Made by a program: the position numbers and the translations under genes. Source: a virus. From it: 26,133 nucleotides of DNA. The notes below the pieces were generated by a model. The model was not told where the DNA came from and did not search any database. It worked only from the letters and a program-made list of their open reading frames with translations. Shown one piece after another: positions 22,205 through 26,133 of the stretch. The stretch is taken from the IMG/VR virus record IMGVR_UViG_3300047453_000114, positions 1 through 26,133 of that record, one strand, 5' to 3'. Position 1 is the first letter of the stretch; each line of letters starts with the position of its first letter.

Positions 22205-23032
22205 TTAGAAATTGAGCTTGTTACCAAATTTCGGATTGTTCTGATCTACCATTGTTGCGCCAGTATCTGGATCTTCAAATATACGTACACCGCCTACATC
22301 CATAAGTCCCATTGACATAGCCTGTGCCGCTGGCATCATAATACCAAGGTATTTTTCGTATAATATGTTTATATTCCAAATACTACCTGAGTTTTTAAAC
22401 TGCTTAATAAGTGTTTGGTATTCAACTAGCATAGTAGATAATTTATCGTTGTACGATTCAGATTTTTCTAAAATTTTATTTGCAAGAGTAGTTTTATCCA
22501 TTGATCTTTGTACAGCAAGATAGTCAAGGAATGGTGTTATGTGTGCAGGATCATCAGCATAAGTTAACCACTCACGAGCTTCGTGTTTCTGTATTTCCCA
22601 ACTTGCTTGTTCTAGTTCAGTAGTATTGTGCAAGTGGCGGAATCTATAGTTGTATTCTGTTTCAATAATTTCTTTTGCAAAGCGATACATAAATGTACGT
22701 ATCATTTCCTTAATCTCGGGAGTAAGTGTAAAAGGAACTTTTTGATCTTCTGGAATATCAGCAGTTTCTGCCCAACCATATTCGTTATTCCAAATCTTAA
22801 CAGTGTCTCTTACTTCTGAGAAAAACAAAGTCCCGTACTTGGCTTCAGTTGCTGTTACTTCTTCATATCCTACTGGTATAGTTGGATATATTGTATCAAA
22901 TAATGGTTCTGCAATTTCTACACAACTTAAATCAAATAAGGTGTATAAGTCTTTGCAATACATGTTTGGATCGTTTTCAGACATACCAAAATATGGTCTC
23001 ATCGCTTCTGTCTTTGTAATTATATATTTCAT
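22205..23032 (-). CDS. Possible fibre-assembly or fibre-associated protein
   Basis: A 275-residue protein with no firm family. The block W...HEAREWLTYADDPAHITPFLDYLA followed by DKTTLANKILEK (about 144-190) resembles the C-terminal part of phage tail-fibre assembly proteins, where a W-rich helix is followed by T-P-x-L-D and a K-x-x-L-A-x-K-I segment. The N-terminal half is mixed alpha/beta. It starts one base after the last fibre gene's stop, with AGGA inside that gene, so it is expressed with the fibres; this position fits an assembly chaperone. It could also be a minor structural protein. Confidence 0.6.
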   Translation of the reverse strand: MKYIITKTEAMRPYFGMSENDPNMYCKDLYTLFDLSCVEIAEPLFDTIYPTIPVGYEEVTATEAKYGTLFFSEVRDTVKIWNNEYGWAETADIPEDQKVPFTLTPEIKEMIRTFMYRFAKEIIETEYNYRFRHLHNTTELEQASWEIQKHEAREWLTYADDPAHITPFLDYLAVQRSMDKTTLANKILEKSESYNDKLSTMLVEYQTLIKQFKNSGSIWNINILYEKYLGIMMPAAQAMSMGLMDVGGVRIFEDPDTGATMVDQNNPKFGNKLNF

Positions 23033-23033
23033 T

Positions 23034-24179
23034 TTAGAATCCTGCTCCCGCTATAACTGTGGCAGCTCCAGTGCTACATGCTCCTGAACTTTGACCGTAA
23101 TGCCCTTTAGGCATTGCCGCCGCTCCAAGCGTAGTCTGACTATCACTGCTATATGATTGTTTTACTGTATGATTGTTTTGTTGGCCATCATAATGACCCA
23201 TTACGTATCCCCAGTCCTGACCTTCCATGGAGTTTTCTTCTCCATAAGATCTAACCTTACTGAAGTTTGCTAATGTGGCGCCGTTTGCGTCACTAAATCT
23301 TGCAATACCTGATGTTACATTGTTACCTGTAAATGCGTAATGATGTCCCCATTTAGAACCTAAGTTCTTAGTTTGATAACTTGACTTACCGTAGTTACCA
23401 CCTTGGTCCCATCCGTTTACCCATGTTGTAGTTGACCAAGTTACATATTTGTATTGGTTACCGTTACCGTTAAAGTAACCGCGGTTTTCACCACTAACTG
23501 CATCACCACGTCCTGACATGCCTGAATCCCAACCAGTATACATAACTTCTGTTGGAAAGTGCATACGGTTAGTACTTGTATCGCCACCGCCTGATATCCA
23601 TCCGCTTTGGCCTTTCTGGTCTTCACATGCTAGTGCATCAACTCTGTTTACATTCATTTTCATACCACCTACGTGGTTACCAAAACCTGCTGTACCATAA
23701 CCTAGTCCTTGGTTTTTAGGATCGTTACCTACGTATCCATAACCAATACCAGATGATGAAAAACCATCCGATGTAAACATTCTAATTGATCCATTTGCTA
23801 GACTGTATGAACAAATTTGATCATGTGCATTATTGTAGCCGTTAGTTGAACAAATATATGCATGATAATCGCTCCAAAAGCCATTTGTATATGCACAATA
23901 GTTAGAAAGTTGTTCTCCACAATATACAGTAGTATCTGTATTATGCCATGTTTTGTTTACTGAACGCCACGGAGTTGAACCTTTATAACCACCTGCTAAG
24001 TATCCATGTGTAAATATAGATCTATATCTCCACTGAGCATTATCTAACCCTGTAAAGCCACTGCCCATATATCCCCAGCCAGCTCCTGTTGAACCGTCTG
24101 AAATAAGTTTAGCACCTGTATTTTCTGTAGTAGTTGCTGGTACTGGATTTACTTGATTTGCTCCTAAGAAAAACGCCAT
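23034..24179 (-). CDS. Tail fibre paralogue A
   Basis: A 381-residue member of a three-gene tandem family. The start is the MAFFLGANQ methionine, preceded by GGAGGAGGA; a longer in-frame version from 24221 would overlap the upstream gene and is rejected. Shared blocks, N to C: WGYMG, WRYRSI-THGYLAGGYKGS-PWRSVNKTW, YCGEQ, IRMFT-DGFSS, GYVGNDPKN, NHVGGM, RMHFPTEVMYTGWDSG, GENRGYF, YVTWS, KWGHHY, GNNVTSG, SKVRSYGEEN, GQDWGYVMGHYDGQQNNHT, and a C-terminal MPKGHYGQSSGAC. The Gly/Trp/Tyr-rich beta pattern suits a trimeric or propeller-like adhesin. Exact receptor and fold are unknown. Confidence 0.8.
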   Translation of the reverse strand: MAFFLGANQVNPVPATTTENTGAKLISDGSTGAGWGYMGSGFTGLDNAQWRYRSIFTHGYLAGGYKGSTPWRSVNKTWHNTDTTVYCGEQLSNYCAYTNGFWSDYHAYICSTNGYNNAHDQICSYSLANGSIRMFTSDGFSSSGIGYGYVGNDPKNQGLGYGTAGFGNHVGGMKMNVNRVDALACEDQKGQSGWISGGGDTSTNRMHFPTEVMYTGWDSGMSGRGDAVSGENRGYFNGNGNQYKYVTWSTTTWVNGWDQGGNYGKSSYQTKNLGSKWGHHYAFTGNNVTSGIARFSDANGATLANFSKVRSYGEENSMEGQDWGYVMGHYDGQQNNHTVKQSYSSDSQTTLGAAAMPKGHYGQSSGACSTGAATVIAGAGF

Positions 24180-25333
24180 TACATTCCTCCTCCAATAACC
24201 GTTGCCGACGCTGTTGAACACGCTCCGGAACTTTGTCCATAGTGTCCTTTAGGCATAGCGTTAGCGCCAAGTGTTACTTCTGAATCACTTGAGTGTGTTT
24301 GTTTAATAGTATGATTGTTTTGCTGTCCATCATAATGTCCCATGATGTAACCCCAATCTTGTCCGTCCATTGGATTGTCTTCGCCATAGGATCTAACTTT
24401 ACTAAAGTTTGCTAACGTAGCACCAGTTGCATCGCTAAAACGTGCTTTACCTGATGTAACATTATTTCCTGTACCAATGTAATGATGACCCCATTTTGTT
24501 GATTGTATTTTACAGTGGTTATCTTTACCCCAGCCGCCGCCTTGTGGCCAGTTAGTTGTCCAAGTGCTGTTACTCCAAGTTACATATTTGTAGTTAGTAC
24601 CACTCCATTGGAAATAACCGCGATTTTCGCCTGCGGCCGCTGTACCTCTTCCTGAGTTACCACTATCCCAACCAGTATACATAACCTCTGTTGGAAAATG
24701 CATACGGTGTGTTGTACTAGTACCGCCACCATTCATCCAACCACCTTGACCTTTAATGTCTTGTGTTCCTGCCGCATCAACTATTGATGTACTTAATCTC
24801 ATACCACCTACGTGATTTGTAAAACCACCACTACCGTATGTTAAGCCTTCATTCTTTGGATCGTTACCCTGGTAACCGTAACTTAGACCAGCTGATGAAA
24901 AACCATCTGCTGTAAACATACGTATAGTACCATTTGCTAATCCGTAACTTGCCATCCAATCGCCACCAGCGTTAAATGCTCTACCTGTAGGACCTGCTTG
25001 AATGTAACCATTATAGTCTGAATAAAAACCGTCACAGTATGATTGAGGTCCTGAAATTTGTTCTCCGCAATATAAAGTACTATCTGTTGCATGCCATGTT
25101 TTGTTTACTGAACGCCATGGGTTAGAACCTTTGTATCCTGCGGCCAAATAACCATGTGTGTATATGGATCTATATCTCCATGCTCCACCACCTTGTACAG
25201 AACCAGTTCCTGTGTAGCCCATATATCCCCAAAACGATCCATCTGAACCATTTGAAATAAGTTTTGCACCACGTGAACTATCAGTACCTTGAGGTACAAA
25301 TTCTAATTCTGTTGTCCCTGCAAAAAATGCCAT
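24179..25333 (-). CDS. Tail fibre paralogue B
   Basis: A 384-residue paralogue of A and C with the same ordered blocks from WGYMGYTG to MPKGHYGQSSGACSTA. It differs most in the first 15 residues after MAFF, in the YCGEQISGPQ region, and in the loop after GENRGYF. The start is MAFFAGTTE at 25333, which overlaps the stop of paralogue C by one base (TAATG); the stop overlaps paralogue A's ATG in the same way. An extended start at 25375 is rejected. The GACST cysteine near the end and the YCGEQ cysteine are kept in A and B. The variable loops are candidates for receptor contact. Confidence 0.8.
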   Translation of the reverse strand: MAFFAGTTELEFVPQGTDSSRGAKLISNGSDGSFWGYMGYTGTGSVQGGGAWRYRSIYTHGYLAAGYKGSNPWRSVNKTWHATDSTLYCGEQISGPQSYCDGFYSDYNGYIQAGPTGRAFNAGGDWMASYGLANGTIRMFTADGFSSAGLSYGYQGNDPKNEGLTYGSGGFTNHVGGMRLSTSIVDAAGTQDIKGQGGWMNGGGTSTTHRMHFPTEVMYTGWDSGNSGRGTAAAGENRGYFQWSGTNYKYVTWSNSTWTTNWPQGGGWGKDNHCKIQSTKWGHHYIGTGNNVTSGKARFSDATGATLANFSKVRSYGEDNPMDGQDWGYIMGHYDGQQNNHTIKQTHSSDSEVTLGANAMPKGHYGQSSGACSTASATVIGGGM

Positions 25334-26133
25334 TATCCTATACCCCCTAAAACACCTGCCGCGCCTGTTGCACATGCACCCGAACTCTGTCCATAATGCC
25401 CTTTAGGCATTGCGTTAGCACCAAGTGTTATTTCTGAATCACTGGAGTGTGTTTGTTTAATAGTGTGATTGTTTTGTTGACCGTCAAAGTGTCCCATAAT
25501 ATATCCGTGATCTTGACCGTCTTCTGAATTATCTTCTCCGTAACTTCTTACTTTGTTAAAGTTTGCTACAGTTGAACCTGTTGCATCACTAAATCTTGCC
25601 TTACCAGCTGTTACGTTGTTACCTGTACCAATATAATGGTGTCCCCATTTTGTTGATTGTATTTTACAATGTCTATCTTTTGAATATCCGCCCCATGATC
25701 CTGTTCCTGACCATGTTGAGTTTGCCCATGTTACATATCTATATGTAGATGTCCAAGCAAAGTATCCTCTATTTTCTCCGTGTCCGCCACAGCCGTATCC
25801 ATCTGTACCTGAATTCCATCCACTGTACATAACTTCTGTTGGAAAGTGCATACGTGATGTATCTGAACTACCGCCGCCGTTAATCCAACCACTTTGTCCT
25901 TTAATATCATTTGCCGCAGGAAAGTCATAACGGTTAACGTGCATTCTCATACCACCTACGTGGTTACCATATCCTGTTGTACCATAACCTAGTCCTTCGT
26001 TCTTTGGATCATTTCCTACATAGCCGTAACTAACACCACTAGATGAAAAACCATCTGCTGTAAACATTCTAATTGAACCGTTTGCTAAACTATAACTTGA
26101 TATTGCTGAACTAGTACCACTAAAGCCGCCACC
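25333..26133 (-). CDS. Tail fibre paralogue C, C-terminal part, cut by window edge
   Basis: The reading frame stays open to the right edge, giving 266 residues of the C-terminal part; the N-terminus lies outside. The internal methionine at 26067 is not the start: the codons above it read ANGSIRMFTADGF, matching the middle of paralogues A and B. The same blocks follow (GYVGNDPKNEG, RMHFPTEVMYSGW, KWGHHYIGTGNNVT, GHFDGQQNNHT, MPKGHYGQSSGACAT). It is closer to B than to A over much of its length (for example HCKIQSTKWGHHYIGTGNNV in both). Confidence 0.8.
   Translation of the reverse strand, partial: GGGFSGTSSAISSYSLANGSIRMFTADGFSSSGVSYGYVGNDPKNEGLGYGTTGYGNHVGGMRMHVNRYDFPAANDIKGQSGWINGGGSSDTSRMHFPTEVMYSGWNSGTDGYGCGGHGENRGYFAWTSTYRYVTWANSTWSGTGSWGGYSKDRHCKIQSTKWGHHYIGTGNNVTAGKARFSDATGSTVANFNKVRSYGEDNSEDGQDHGYIMGHFDGQQNNHTIKQTHSSDSEITLGANAMPKGHYGQSSGACATGAAGVLGGIG

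Noticed and set aside
24180-24221. Longer start for fibre paralogue A
   Set aside because: The MAFF start has GGAGGAGGA and aligns with paralogue B; the extension is the out-of-frame end of the upstream gene. The same applies to paralogue B at 25334-25375.
1-26133. tRNA genes, CRISPR arrays, insertion sequences, integrase attachment sites
   Set aside because: Almost the entire window is coding; gaps are 116 bases or less and show no cloverleaf, no regular repeat-spacer pattern and no transposase or integrase.

Overview
The window is one tightly packed piece of the virion-structure region of a T4-like (contractile-tailed) marine bacteriophage. The evidence is a set of recognisable T4-type proteins: large terminase gp17 (cut by the left edge), small terminase gp16, head-completion gp4, tail tube gp19, tail sheath gp18, and neck/tail-completion proteins of the gp13, gp14 and gp15 types. 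The DNA is AT-rich, intergenic gaps are mostly under 100 bases, and T4-late-like TAAATA boxes precede many genes. The sheath and fibre protein styles resemble those of cyanophages and Pelagibacter myophages. No host-derived gene fixes the host, so cyanobacterium versus SAR11-like alphaproteobacterium stays open. I see no tRNA, rRNA, CRISPR array or insertion sequence.

Layout, left to right. (1) 1-8703, minus strand, read from right to left: sheath gp18, tube gp19, a second tube-fold protein, a small conserved protein, gp4, gp16, two unassigned proteins and gp17. Two terminator-plus-promoter junctions split this block. (2) 8820-9950: an accessory island with a plus-strand HNH-type zinc protein whose 3' end overlaps, antisense, the end of a minus-strand P-loop kinase, followed by a small unassigned gene. 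The kinase alone has a sigma70-type promoter. (3) 10017-15031: a divergent neck module. The gp13-like gene points left; gp14-like, gp15-like, Nudix, degenerate cupin and a small helical protein point right. The two directions share a promoter region built as an inverted repeat. (4) 15018-26133, minus strand: an adhesin and accessory-enzyme region. It holds three tandem paralogous fibre genes (the third cut by the right edge), a possible fibre-assembly protein, a coiled-coil protein, a U32-peptidase-like cysteine-rich protein, a SAM methyltransferase, a repeat-rich fibre protein, a subtilisin-like protease with a prodomain-like N-terminus, and a second repeat-rich fibre protein ending in a cupredoxin domain with an intact type-1 copper ligand set.

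How they may work together: blocks 1 and 3 encode DNA packaging, head completion, neck and tail. Block 4 encodes host-contact proteins with enzymes that could process or decorate them. The most notable parts are the cupredoxin-tipped fibre, the subtilase between two repeat-sharing fibre genes, the U32-like/methyltransferase pair, and a recurring layout in which the late-promoter box lies only 4-5 bases before the start codon, which predicts leaderless late mRNAs. Functions come from motif reading and recalled family features; no database search was run.
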